A stretch of DNA of 64,000 bases from Agarophyton chilense (lineage: Eukaryota > Rhodophyta > Florideophyceae > Gracilariales > Gracilariaceae). The notes below the pieces were generated by a model. That model did not search any database. It saw only the letters and a list, made by a program, of their open reading frames with translations, and was not told the DNA's origin. Location of the stretch: NCBI GenBank assembly GCA_030374765.1, contig JARGXX010000123.1:62001-126000 (forward strand), given 5' to 3'. This document shows positions 1 through 9,820 of the stretch, in pieces; within the stretch, counting starts at the first letter, position 1; every line of letters starts with the position of its first letter. The position numbers were made by a program, and so were the translations under genes.

Positions 1-898
1 CCGCCGTTCCAACACTCGCCAATGTTCGGGCAAGCTGCTTCCTCACACACAGTATGAAGACCGCGCGATCGGAGCGAATCCTTCAACTGATCGTGTTGAG
101 AGTGCTTTGCGTACGAGTCCGGCGCGGCAACGCGGAACCATTTCGGACGCGGCGTGGGCTGCGGTGCTCCCACAGACGGCGCGCGCGGCATCGTGCTCCC
201 TCTTGGCGCAAGTCTTGTGCGACGCCTCACAACTCGTGGCCTCTGAGGAAGCGTAGGCGCCGCGAGGAAGGAAAGGCCGCTGTCCATGGCGCCGCCTGTG
301 GACGCACGCTCACGAACTGTTTCGGACGATGAAAGGCCTCTGGCAATCGAAGTTTCGCGTGCACAGCAAATCGCACTATGAGAGGTGTTGAGATCAACAG
401 CACACAAACTAGCCCAAGTAAGTTACCGTCGGTACATAAAATAAAAAGCCTTTCAATGCACTCGCACACCCCTCGCTCTGACAGCCATCGAAACACCTCC
501 GTCGCCTCCACCGTTGAGTCGGAGTTCTTCATGATGACGTGCTTCGCGTTTGGGCGAACTAAGCCTGGCCCACATCTACCTATCATTGGCTCCATGATAA
601 CCAAAACGCATCAGCCCTGCGCAAAATCACGGCTGTTGCTCTTGCCGGGAAGCCACAAATATGGATACAAGAGAACGAAAGGCGAACAAATTGCAGTCCT
701 GTCCAGGATTATCCTAAGAACCGTTTTACTTGTTTCAGCTTATATGTCCGCTTACAACGCTACTCAAGGGAATGGTTTCATGCACAGGGTCCTAAGCACA
801 GGGAGAACGTCATGACTAGAATCTTCCGACAAACACCTTCCACAACTTGAAAACCATAGTTTCCGTGTGCATAGTGGCCAATATTGATGCATCCGTGC
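1..898. other. Unassigned edge region
   Basis: No gene can be supported here. The minus strand has an open frame from an ATG at 595 down to 227 with one hydrophobic stretch near its middle that could be a membrane segment, and the plus strand has an overlapping frame at 378-815. Neither resembles a family I recognise. The region may hold exons of a gene that runs off the window edge. Confidence 0.3.
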
Positions 899-2848
899 TT
901 AGCGTAAGTAAATTCGTGCCAGTCCGCCGATGAACTTTGAATAATGCTCGGCCCTCAGCTTGGTGACTTCAGAAATGTTATACTTCAATCGGAAGGTATC
1001 ACCTTCATTCAACGAGATATTCTTTCTTGGATGCTCTTCATCATTAACGAGTGGAACAACTTTCAGTTCCCACGCACGAAGGTTATTAGGATTACATGAA
1101 GAAAAATCAAACTTCACATGATTGAAGACACTACTATTCGCCGGACGTCGTTTGTTCATCTTTGAATCTTGCTTTTCGCCCGGTATCCACGATCCCCCAA
1201 ACTGTTTTAAAAGGTCGTGTGCCCCGACAATGGACAACCCAGGACAAACGATACCATGCAACTCAGAGTCAACGTGCCATTGATCAAACGCTTGCAGATT
1301 CGATATTTGTTCTTGCTGAACCTCAGGCGTTGCGGAGCTCTCGCGTTCTCGCCGTTTAAACTCTGCATCACCGAAGGGATCTTCCTCATCCTTCCCTAAA
1401 CGCTGCACAAATACAAACATCTTCAACTTTGACCATTCTGTGTATAACATGACCTTCAACCGATCTTCGGTATTTTCCAACGGCAAGCTATCCGTCACGG
1501 TGGCTAGGACTTTTTCCAAAAGATGCACAGCCGTACCAAAGGCAATATCTGCCCATCGGCTGTTTCCAAAGACATATGACTCAATCTCCTTCAGCGAGAT
1601 ATACTCCAATCCTAGCAGCTCAGTCGTATTGTGATAAGCGACAAGTGCTCCTGACATGCGACCAATACGTAGCTGAAGCGCGTATTTAAGAAACACCGTG
1701 CGAACCATGTCGTAAAACTCGCGCTCATACGAATCGGTCTTCCCTCTCAAAAAACGAAGCTTGTGTGACGTATATTGCAAGTAGTTAGGTAAATCATATC
1801 TTATCTTCGCCACAGCACGAGTTTTGACATCAAATACTTCACCGGTTTGGCCGTTTCGACAATCAATCTGTGCACGAAGGACAAATTTAGAAGCTTTCGA
1901 GTAGTGGTAAAACTGCTTCTCCTCGGCGGATGGTTTCATTCCAAACTGCTCATTTCTATCTATATCGTTTTGTGAAGAAACAACATATCTCTGGGAAAAC
2001 TCTTCTGGAGACATGGTGAGCATGCGCTCCATCGAATGCCCCAAATCCCGTAAGATGGACGGGCCAGAGTCAGTTCCCGAATGTGCGTTTACGGTGTATA
2101 ACTCTCGATCCCGATGGTTTCGAGAGAGTGTAAAAGCGACCGGACGACGGTGGTACTTTGAGAAATGACTGGGCAAATCAGAAAGCTGCGCGGAAAGACC
2201 CCCGACTAAGTCAGTATCGCGATAGTTAGAAAGTAAGTGATACATCGCAGCAATAGCCGGAGAGATGGAACTGGTACTACTTGAGTACTTGGCACCAGGC
2301 GTTTCAGAAGCGATGCGATGTAGAGTAGTATCTTGCGACGCAGGAATGTATTCAGGAATGTTCCACCACGCGATATCGCGCGGTTGAGTGATTTTGCGCA
2401 CGGAATCCTTGTAGCAAAACGAGTGTCGACGTCGACGGGGCGGCCACCTTGTAATCGTGTGATTGGGATGAACTCGCCTACTAAGCACCCAGGGGGCTTC
2501 CAGAGGATACAATCCATCGCCCTTCAAAACGGCATCCATTCCATGCGCGAGTTGTGGGATGATAGAAGCGTCCTGATCGGTGCGAATCTCGCTCAAAACC
2601 AGGGCGCTGTGCCGTATCTGCGGCCACGTCGAAATATCCTCACGCGCATGGCCATACGACTGTCTCTCTGTGCTAGACGGCACTTGATTCGGTCGCTCGA
2701 GCTTCCACGGCGGCGGTCGGCGGTAGCCGAAGACTAGCGGCTGTTCATCGCGGGAAGATCGGACGGAAAGCGAGTGCTGGGTACGGGAGCGATAGTGGCG
2801 CGTTAGAAGACCAGCTTTGGGGAGACGAGAGGTGCTCCAAGCGAGCAT
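899..2848 (-). CDS. PET127: Pet127-like mitochondrial RNA-processing nuclease
   Basis: This 649-residue protein resembles the fungal Pet127 family, which acts in mitochondria in 5' maturation and turnover of RNA and has been assigned to the PD-(D/E)XK nuclease superfamily. The family block lies at about residues 265-460. It includes LRAQIDC followed by FDVKTRA (a possible D...DxK nuclease signature at D329, D340 and K342), then YEREFYDMVRTVFLKYALQ, RIGRMSGALVAYHNT and LLGLEYISL. The open frame extends upstream to a GTG at 2986. I chose the ATG at 2848 because it begins an Arg/Ser-rich, acid-free stretch typical of a mitochondrial presequence. The gene is divergent from eIF2B gamma, about 1 kb away. 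The family call is from remembered motif similarity. Mitochondrial location is inferred. Confidence 0.8.
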   Translation of the reverse strand: MLAWSTSRLPKAGLLTRHYRSRTQHSLSVRSSRDEQPLVFGYRRPPPWKLERPNQVPSSTERQSYGHAREDISTWPQIRHSALVLSEIRTDQDASIIPQLAHGMDAVLKGDGLYPLEAPWVLSRRVHPNHTITRWPPRRRRHSFCYKDSVRKITQPRDIAWWNIPEYIPASQDTTLHRIASETPGAKYSSSTSSISPAIAAMYHLLSNYRDTDLVGGLSAQLSDLPSHFSKYHRRPVAFTLSRNHRDRELYTVNAHSGTDSGPSILRDLGHSMERMLTMSPEEFSQRYVVSSQNDIDRNEQFGMKPSAEEKQFYHYSKASKFVLRAQIDCRNGQTGEVFDVKTRAVAKIRYDLPNYLQYTSHKLRFLRGKTDSYEREFYDMVRTVFLKYALQLRIGRMSGALVAYHNTTELLGLEYISLKEIESYVFGNSRWADIAFGTAVHLLEKVLATVTDSLPLENTEDRLKVMLYTEWSKLKMFVFVQRLGKDEEDPFGDAEFKRRERESSATPEVQQEQISNLQAFDQWHVDSELHGIVCPGLSIVGAHDLLKQFGGSWIPGEKQDSKMNKRRPANSSVFNHVKFDFSSCNPNNLRAWELKVVPLVNDEEHPRKNISLNEGDTFRLKYNISEVTKLRAEHYSKFIGGLARIYLR

Positions 2849-3860
2849 CAGAGAGCGGTAGGCTGATGCCAGCAGCCGAATTCCGGTCTCATGCGCACAG
2901 TCTTCGCAGGGGGGTGAAGATATTCCTCCCTGTCCGCCGCGCTTTTGTTTGCTCCCGAATCTGGGCTGTCGTCGTGGACTCGGCACTGCAGCTGCACTGC
3001 AGAGCGAGCAAGTGCCAGTCTCTACGACAGAAACCTGTCCACGCCATCCACGTTCCCACTACACGAGGAGCTTGACTCCATAGCAAAAAGAATGAGGAAC
3101 TGCCATGGAAGTAATTGGCGCTATTGACCCCCGTAGATAGACAGAGGGAAAAAATCTGTATGACGGAATGAAGTAAGGGTTAGCAATCCCCACTACCGCT
3201 ATCATTAGATATTGTGACTTGGTTTGTGAGTTGTGGTCTGTCGTTCCTGGTTTCTAAACGAAAGGGCTTTCGACGCACAAGATATTCAGTTCACGGAAAT
3301 TCGGGAGAAGGATACGGTCAGCAGAATATAACAAAACAGGATTGAATAACTTGCGAAGTTTTGTGACGAAAAAGAAACTAGATTGTTTTTTAAAACATCC
3401 GAAAGGCATCTTCCGTGGTTGTATTCTGTTCACAGAAAAATCCTCTTGTGTTCTATTCCATTCAAAGATGAACATGATCACTTAACAAAAAAAAATCTTT
3501 TCGAGGAGAACAAAACGGGGGCTTGTGGCTTCCTTCGTTGAGTGTTTCTTCACAGTGTGGATGCCCCCGGTTATCTATTTACTTGATTTGTTGTGGAACA
3601 AACGACAAATATAATAAATCGCACACGGTGAAAATTTTTTGAAGTGCATTGCCGTTTCGTGCAGAGTATGCATGAAAAAAAAAAGTACTTACAACGGTAC
3701 AGCAGATCGCCAGAGCTCACCGATTTGCAGTTACGAAACCGAGCCTTCATCATACAGTATATGTACGACGGTACCAACGATGTGGAAAACCTCTCGGCAC
3801 TTCGTAGAGCCTACGACACTCAACGCTGCATCGCGTCGTTCTCCGTCCGCACCAAGCGAA
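2849..3860. other. Divergent intergenic region, Pet127/eIF2B gamma
   Basis: About 1 kb separates two divergent genes and presumably holds both promoters. It is AT-rich between 3130 and 3640. The plus-strand frame of eIF2B gamma is open back to 3639 but has no ATG before 3861. I see no other gene. Confidence 0.4.
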
Positions 3861-5246
3861 ATGAATTCCTCGGCAGCGCTCACAACACACGCTATCGTTC
3901 TCGCCGGCGGCACCGGCAGTCGCATGTCACCTCTTCCGAGCAGTTCCACCCCGAAAGCCCTTCTTCCAATCGCCAATCGACCCATGTTGTTCTACTCTCT
4001 TTTCTCACTCAATCGAGCTAACGTCCCCTCCGCCACTGTGTTTGTCGACGCTAAGCACCTCCCCAAAATACAAACCTATGTCAAAGATGTCTATCCGAAC
4101 GACGAATTTGTTAAAGCGCTTTCGTCTCGCCTGAAATGCAACGTCAGGGTACGGAATGGTGACAATAGTGGCACGGCTGATGCAATTCGATGTATGGCTA
4201 ATACTGATTCTCATGCTACTAGTCTTCTTCTCCTCAGCTCAGATTATGTTGGTGATGTTGATCTTGGTCGCGTGCTTCAGCATCACAGCGATACCCTTTC
4301 AACTGCTACTGTGGTGCTTGTACGACAGGAATGTCAATCTTCACAAACTCCAAAACAGAAAGGAAAGTCTTCCAAAAAGCAATCGCCATCCTCATCCTAT
4401 ACGGTTACAAATTACGCTCTCTTGTCAGATACTCATCGCTTGCTAGGTCTTTTTAGTCCTTCCGATCTGACGTCAAATAAGCTTATCGTTCGTCCCACAC
4501 TTACCAATCGTTACGACTCTATTGAATTATGCTCAGACATCTTTGACCCTCATGTATACGTGCTCGATAAGCGCACCGTACGTAATGCGCTTCGTCTCTA
4601 CACGGCCATATCTTCCGTACGGTTCGATCTCATTCCGTACCTCGCGAGACGACAACATACTTTACAACGCACTGCAGACACGTTGGATTGGCCCTACCCT
4701 GGCGAAGAACTCATCGTCAACGCTCTCTTGTTAGAAGCATCAAATACGTATGCAAAGAGAGCCAATACCGTCACCCATTTTCTCGACATTAACATTCAGG
4801 TTGCCAATGGCTGTCTAAGTGCCTTTCTCAACGGTTCCGAGCAAGTGCCGGATAAACCGAAGAAGGGAAAGAGGGCTGAAAAGAAGCTGCCCTTCGTTAC
4901 GGCGGGTGAAAAGGTTTCGGTTTCCCCTGAGTCTATCGTTGCCGAGAACGTCACAGCAGGCGATCGTACTTCCGTGAAAAAGAGCGTAGTCGGTCCGAAT
5001 TGTAAGCTTGGTTCAAATGTGAAAATCAACAACTGTGTTTTAATGGCTGGCGTCACATTAGACGACGGCGTCAATCTTTCTTCTTGTATAATCTGTGAAG
5101 ATGCAACTGTTCAAAAAGGGTCTACGTTAAAGGAATGTCGAGTAGCATCAGGTGTTGCTCTTCCCCCGCATTCTGAAGCGACTGGTAAAGGTTACACCGG
5201 TGCGAAGGAACACGTGTATGGGTTGGGAGATATTGAGTTCTTTTAA
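3861..5246 (+). CDS. EIF2B3: Translation initiation factor eIF2B subunit gamma
   Basis: This 461-residue protein is the gamma subunit of eIF2B, the guanine-nucleotide exchange factor that recycles eIF2-GDP in the cytosol. It opens with a nucleotidyltransferase-like fold carrying AIVLAGGTGSRM (about residues 11-22), then STPKALLPIANRPM. A left-handed beta-helix of hexapeptide repeats follows at about 360-440 (VAENVTAGDRTSVKKSVVG, KINNCVLM, LSSCIICEDATVQKG). It ends in an acidic, aromatic tail (GLGDIEFF). The length fits the family (about 450). A Lys/Ser-rich insertion lies at about 160-180 and another Lys-rich one at about 335-350. The ATG at 3861 is preceded by AAGCGA. The longer upstream frame begins with a non-ATG codon and is probably 5' UTR. 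No intron was seen. Confidence 0.93.
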   Translation: MNSSAALTTHAIVLAGGTGSRMSPLPSSSTPKALLPIANRPMLFYSLFSLNRANVPSATVFVDAKHLPKIQTYVKDVYPNDEFVKALSSRLKCNVRVRNGDNSGTADAIRCMANTDSHATSLLLLSSDYVGDVDLGRVLQHHSDTLSTATVVLVRQECQSSQTPKQKGKSSKKQSPSSSYTVTNYALLSDTHRLLGLFSPSDLTSNKLIVRPTLTNRYDSIELCSDIFDPHVYVLDKRTVRNALRLYTAISSVRFDLIPYLARRQHTLQRTADTLDWPYPGEELIVNALLLEASNTYAKRANTVTHFLDINIQVANGCLSAFLNGSEQVPDKPKKGKRAEKKLPFVTAGEKVSVSPESIVAENVTAGDRTSVKKSVVGPNCKLGSNVKINNCVLMAGVTLDDGVNLSSCIICEDATVQKGSTLKECRVASGVALPPHSEATGKGYTGAKEHVYGLGDIEFF

Positions 5247-5492
5247 GTGGTCCTGCACGCCAATTTTCCTATTTTACTGCTCAAACATAATCTATTTACC
5301 CCTTGCGCTGCTACAGCTATTGTACCTTTGTTCTTAGAACATTGTTCTATATTTTCTGGGAGGGGGTTTAAAGCTACACGATCGCGAACGGAAGGATGGA
5401 CTGCTACTGCTGAGCAGCTGCCGTGGGCGACTCTATTCAATTCGCAACGAGAGGAATGTTTTCATTTACGAAGGGTACTTGAGTTATGTTGC

Positions 5493-7550
5493 TCAGAAAA
5501 GCCACTTTCTAATGGCCCGCCACTTTGGGCACCCATTGTATAGAAGACTTCCTATAGGTTCTTTGGTCATGCCAAGTCGCACCGGCAGTCGCAGTATTTC
5601 CAGCGCTGGGTGTGCTACCCAATATGGAAGAGCATTGGTGTATGTCGATGCAACAATTCTACCGACAACAATATCGCCATGAAGGGTGTGAGGGGCATAC
5701 AACCCAGGTCGGTGGACCTTTGATATCTTAAACACTTTCGAAGGACCATCGAGAGTACGAAGTCTGTCACCAACATTCACGTTTTGTGCGTCAACCAATC
5801 GACCGTTTGCATAAATATAATGCTCTGGGGAAAGCTCAATAGTATGGTTGTCCACTGATTCAATGCGAAGAAACATATGTAATCCCGAAGGGGTTCTGTG
5901 TGAAAACATGTATATCACGCTTGATTTTGACTCACAAGATAGAACACGATGACCAGCTTGAAGATCTTGCACTTCAATATCCTTTCCAATGGATAAATGA
6001 ACTATGGCATTTCTTGGGAAGCAACTGTCAGTATTTGAAACCCCTGATACCTCACTGAGTTCTTGGGGGTTCGGGCTCGCTTCGGAATCGAGGGCAACAC
6101 TTCTTTCGGGACTGCCTTCCGGCAGGTCAATTTCGATGGTGTCTGTGCTTTCAGGAGATGTCAAGATAGGACCAGCGTTGGAATCGAAGCTTTGCAATGG
6201 GAAAGTTGAGCGTTCCTCATAATTTGGACCCGAACCATGCGGGAACGGGAACAGGTCCAGAGTCGACGGATCAGGTTCAAATGGGTTTGATGATTCCGAA
6301 ATTGAGGAGTGCGTTTCCTGTGGTATCGGTAAATTTGATGGCTGTATTGTTCTTTCTGGAATATATGAGCTTGGTACGGGTTCCTCCCATGAAAGTAGTG
6401 GAGAGGGCAAAGGATTCATGCTTTCATCCAATGGAGCTAGAGAACCCTGGTAATTTATGGTTTCGTGCGGGAGAGGCGTGAAATTGGCCGATTCTTCAAG
6501 TGTTAAAATTGGTGAAGATTGCGGGGTCGGTTCACGGTTATCATAAAATTCTGAGCTATGTGTTTCAGTTGAGCCGTTCGAATATGGAATTTCAATCGAC
6601 GGCAATGGTAGACGAGAGGGTGCAGAAGATTGACCCGAAGTAGTCTTGCTTTTGTCCACAGGACCAACATCCGCAGAGTGTGACGGAGAAGAAATTGGGA
6701 GTTGTTCCTTAGAAGCGGTGTCCTCATATTCATGAAGTTCACTCTGCGCGGTCGGTAGAAGAGCGTCTTCGACAGCAATCAGACCTTCTTCTTCAGGAGA
6801 GTACAGTGGTTGTTCTGACGGCTCCAACGAAGGCTCTTCTTCCTCTTGGGTTTTTGACGGTTCCTCCGGTTGCGCCAGGGGTCCGGCAAACAAAACTCTG
6901 TCTACCACGTGAATATATCCATTCAACGTGCATATGTTTAGCATTTCTGGTACAAGCTCGGCATCTGGGAGCTCCGGGTTTTGGTCGACAAGTCGAAGTC
7001 CAATACGTTCCAGTAAGAGTCTAGAGTCCCATGTCGCAAAAGATGTTTTTTCCATGATCTTTGTCGAATTCATGCCGGGAGTCACGATGTGGTACAGAGG
7101 CATGCTGAATATATATTCGATGGGGTTTTCATATATTTTTGACAAGTAGGATATCAGAAATTCGTACGCTTTGTATTCGTCACGACCTTCAAAACCCAAG
7201 TCTTGGGTTGTGTGCACAATGGCGTCGTCATTGGGGGCAAAGAAAGTGATACCACCAGGAGCGCTTACATTCAAAACTCCCTCGTTGTTACCAGCTGCTA
7301 GAAGATTTGCTAGAATATTGAAGTTAGAGCCGTTGTTGTCGAAGTTGATTGTTGGACTTAAGTTTTCGTTAACTATAAAATCAAGGATGGTTTTATTATG
7401 GCAGTCATCTCGTAACAATTGAGGAACACCTTGCACGCTCGCCTGAAAGAAATGGAAGGACAGAAAAGAGATTACAAAGGAAAAGCGGATGAACATCGTG
7501 CTCCTTGATCGAAGAAAAGAAGAACACCTTAAGCATGGAGTAATCTCCAT
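5493..7550 (-). CDS. Secreted FAS1 protein with C-terminal Hedgehog-type Hint domain
   Basis: A 685-residue protein. A hydrophobic signal peptide begins at the first or second ATG (7550 or 7496; MFIRFSFVISFLSFHFF). A fasciclin-1 adhesion domain follows at about 50-215 (GGITFFAPNDDAI, PLYHIVTPGM, NGYIHVVDRVLF). A Ser/Pro/Glu-rich linker of roughly 290 residues comes next. The C-terminal Hint domain starts at Cys510 (SCFPRNAIVHLS). Its marks are LQAGHRVLSCESKS, IELSPEHYIYANG (block-B His), VGDRL, YAPHTLHGDIVVG and VASTYT. In animal Hedgehog this module cuts the chain before the Cys and esterifies the N-terminal part. Here that would release a lipidated or C-terminally modified FAS1-linker product outside the cell. 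The usual block-B Thr is Ser, and the residue aligned with Hedgehog's sterol-activating Asp is His. A shorter paralog lies immediately downstream in map order at 8.5-9.8 kb. The domain calls are strong. Autoprocessing is inferred. Confidence 0.85.
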   Translation of the reverse strand: MEITPCLRCSSFLRSRSTMFIRFSFVISFLSFHFFQASVQGVPQLLRDDCHNKTILDFIVNENLSPTINFDNNGSNFNILANLLAAGNNEGVLNVSAPGGITFFAPNDDAIVHTTQDLGFEGRDEYKAYEFLISYLSKIYENPIEYIFSMPLYHIVTPGMNSTKIMEKTSFATWDSRLLLERIGLRLVDQNPELPDAELVPEMLNICTLNGYIHVVDRVLFAGPLAQPEEPSKTQEEEEPSLEPSEQPLYSPEEEGLIAVEDALLPTAQSELHEYEDTASKEQLPISSPSHSADVGPVDKSKTTSGQSSAPSRLPLPSIEIPYSNGSTETHSSEFYDNREPTPQSSPILTLEESANFTPLPHETINYQGSLAPLDESMNPLPSPLLSWEEPVPSSYIPERTIQPSNLPIPQETHSSISESSNPFEPDPSTLDLFPFPHGSGPNYEERSTFPLQSFDSNAGPILTSPESTDTIEIDLPEGSPERSVALDSEASPNPQELSEVSGVSNTDSCFPRNAIVHLSIGKDIEVQDLQAGHRVLSCESKSSVIYMFSHRTPSGLHMFLRIESVDNHTIELSPEHYIYANGRLVDAQNVNVGDRLRTLDGPSKVFKISKVHRPGLYAPHTLHGDIVVGRIVASTYTNALPYWVAHPALEILRLPVRLGMTKEPIGSLLYNGCPKWRAIRKWLF

Positions 7551-8473
7551 CTAACTTGACTATCTGACTATGCTACTTAAGAATAAACGGACCTCGAATA
7601 CATGGCACGGTCACGTAAGATTCTATGACGATATTTGAAAGGGGATATACGGCTTGTTTGAAATTGACTTTTACAAACCGACGTGAAAGAGATAAACGAC
7701 TGGGTTTTATTTGGTTAGAAGTCGTTGGGATGTGTCTATCGTCGATGGTTAACTTTTTTTTTCAAGAACCACTCGTTTTGAAATTCTCGCGCGACCACAC
7801 CCATCTTTTAGTTTCCAGAGTTAAGACAGCCTTTCACACAATCGCCAATCCCCACCCAAAGCACGAGGCTTGACTTCACAATGTTTCCATTCGCTAGGGA
7901 CCCACGAAGAGGTTCTGGATAGTCACGGCTTTTCATTTCTTTAAGCTGGGACCAAGTTATTCTTCTGTAATTCTTTAAGTTCATTTTGGGATGAAGCTGA
8001 AAAGTCAGATACCACATACCAACACAAAGACTGGGACGCGAAACCTGTTCTCAAGTCCGGTCAACCACACTGTCCCAGTCTTTTGTGATCTCTAAGAGGC
8101 ACTCGGAAAGGCGAGAGTCCCCACCCCTTGCCCGAGATTCGAAGAGATTCGAGTATGTGTAGACGCTTGCAACGGCAAGCATTTACATACCTTAAAGTTA
8201 TAGTATGGGGCGCCATATTATGCGGGTTGTCGAACAATGAGAGAACAAAACTGCTTTGGACTACGGCACAGGAGAGCTAAAACGAAAAGAGTTACCTGTG
8301 ATATACAAATGACTGACTACTAGGTTGTTTCGGATCCGCCTTGGAAAATTGTGGTCATTTCTCAGAAGAGATATATTTCCCGACCGATGTATCCACTTCA
8401 TGAAGACATCCATGATTGATCTTGCATAAATCACTCGCATAGAGTATCCCTGATAAAGATCGACATAGAGACG
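7551..8473. other. Intergenic region between the FAS1-Hint paralogs
   Basis: About 920 bp upstream of the longer paralog and downstream of the shorter one. I find no coding exon, RNA gene or clear repeat. It presumably contains the promoter of the 5493-7550 gene. Confidence 0.35.
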
Positions 8474-9820
8474 CTACGAAAAGGGTGAACCAGATGGCAG
8501 CCAGGGCACGACTTGAGGTGCTCCTGAATATAGCAAAGTTCCAAGAGGTTCAAGTGAGAAACGCAACTTCACCAAAAAGCGTAAGGGAGAGAGAGCTGAA
8601 TGCGCCATGAAGGGGGCGAGTGCCGTTGTATAAGTTGAAATTACAACACCATCAATCACAATGTCCCCATGAAGAGTATGAGGGGCCACAAGGCCTTTCG
8701 CTCTAACGCATTGCAATCTTCGTACTCGCGACGGACCATCCACAGTTCGTAGCAAATCACCTTCTTTCAAAGTATAGGCGGGGACTCGTCGATCATTGGC
8801 ATAGATATAATGACCAGATGATAGCTCGATGGTATGATTATGCTCAGAGGTCACTTGAATAAAGTCATAAACACCGTGAACATTTCTGTGCGAAAATAGA
8901 AAAACATCGCTGCTTTCAATCTCTGAAACCATTACTTCATGTCCTGCCTGAAGCTTTGATATTGGAAAAGAGACACCACGGCGCATGTAGACCCTAGAAG
9001 ACAAGGGAAAGCAAGCAGCTGTGGGTTTTTTTTCCGGTATCGGAGTTGCCGAAGGGGATGGTTTCCCGGGCTTTGATGGAATGAGCGTTGGAGTTGGGGT
9101 TGAGGAGATGGAGGGAACAGGTGCAGAAGATGAGGAGGACGAAGCAGAGGGAAACGCTTCCTTCCCATCGAGCTTCAGAGGGAGAGAAGAAAAGGATGGA
9201 AACATCATTCGATCTATGACGACGACCAAACCGTTGTTTGGTTGAACAATTGTCTCGCTCAGTGGGGAAAGAACAAGTTCTGCATACGGAAGACGGGGAT
9301 CATTATGATGAAGACGTGTAACCACGAGATCGAGGCGTTGTTGAGCTAAGGTGTTGAACGTGAAATAGCCTAGCTCAAGGACATCTTGAGATGAATATGC
9401 GCCTTGCACGATATGATAGTTGAGCCAGAGTTCCAGTGCTTCTGCAGCATCCTCGTAGCGATCGACCCAGTTCTTTCTCAAAGAATAAAATGCGTGCTGT
9501 TCGGTGTTCACATCGTTGATTGGAAAAGTGCTGTTGTCAGAGAGTGCAATGAGATCGTTGGCTGTTTGGCTACATCCCAAATCGCTCGGTAGAAAGACCG
9601 TGATGTCGGTTCGCGTTTGTAGGGTGGCTTTGACAGAAGGCACAAGCTCAAGCAGAGAGCGAAAGACGTCAAAGTCCCACGGGTCTGTGTCAAATCGATT
9701 AGAGTTGTCGGCGCCGTTTCCGCTAATTAGATCCCACAGCGAAGTACCAGAGTCGCGCTGTATTTCGCCCGTTGTAATGCGGGTGCAGAACAAAACTATG
9801 ATAAGAATTAACGAGGGCAT
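8474..9820 (-). CDS. Secreted FAS1-Hint protein (shorter paralog)
   Basis: A 448-residue paralog of the preceding gene on the same strand. MPSLILIIVLFCTRITTG forms a signal peptide. A fasciclin-1 domain spans about 45-215 (DITVFLPSDLG, NYHIVQGAYSS, NGLVVVIDRMMF). A short Ser/Pro linker follows, about 45 residues against about 290 in the paralog. The Hint domain begins at Cys270 (ACFPLSSRVYM) and continues through SKLQAGHEVMVSEIE, IELSSGHYIYANDRR, EGDLLRTVDGPSRV, VAPHTLHGDIVIDG and VISTYTTALAPF. It keeps the nucleophilic Cys and block-B His, with Ser in place of Thr, as in its neighbour. The stretch after STYT (AHSALSPLRFLVKL) matches the region just past the Hint core in Hedgehog. Likely role: extracellular matrix or wall adhesion protein released by self-cleavage (inference). 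Tandem position indicates duplication. Confidence 0.85.
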   Translation of the reverse strand: MPSLILIIVLFCTRITTGEIQRDSGTSLWDLISGNGADNSNRFDTDPWDFDVFRSLLELVPSVKATLQTRTDITVFLPSDLGCSQTANDLIALSDNSTFPINDVNTEQHAFYSLRKNWVDRYEDAAEALELWLNYHIVQGAYSSQDVLELGYFTFNTLAQQRLDLVVTRLHHNDPRLPYAELVLSPLSETIVQPNNGLVVVIDRMMFPSFSSLPLKLDGKEAFPSASSSSSSAPVPSISSTPTPTLIPSKPGKPSPSATPIPEKKPTAACFPLSSRVYMRRGVSFPISKLQAGHEVMVSEIESSDVFLFSHRNVHGVYDFIQVTSEHNHTIELSSGHYIYANDRRVPAYTLKEGDLLRTVDGPSRVRRLQCVRAKGLVAPHTLHGDIVIDGVVISTYTTALAPFMAHSALSPLRFLVKLRFSLEPLGTLLYSGAPQVVPWLPSGSPFS

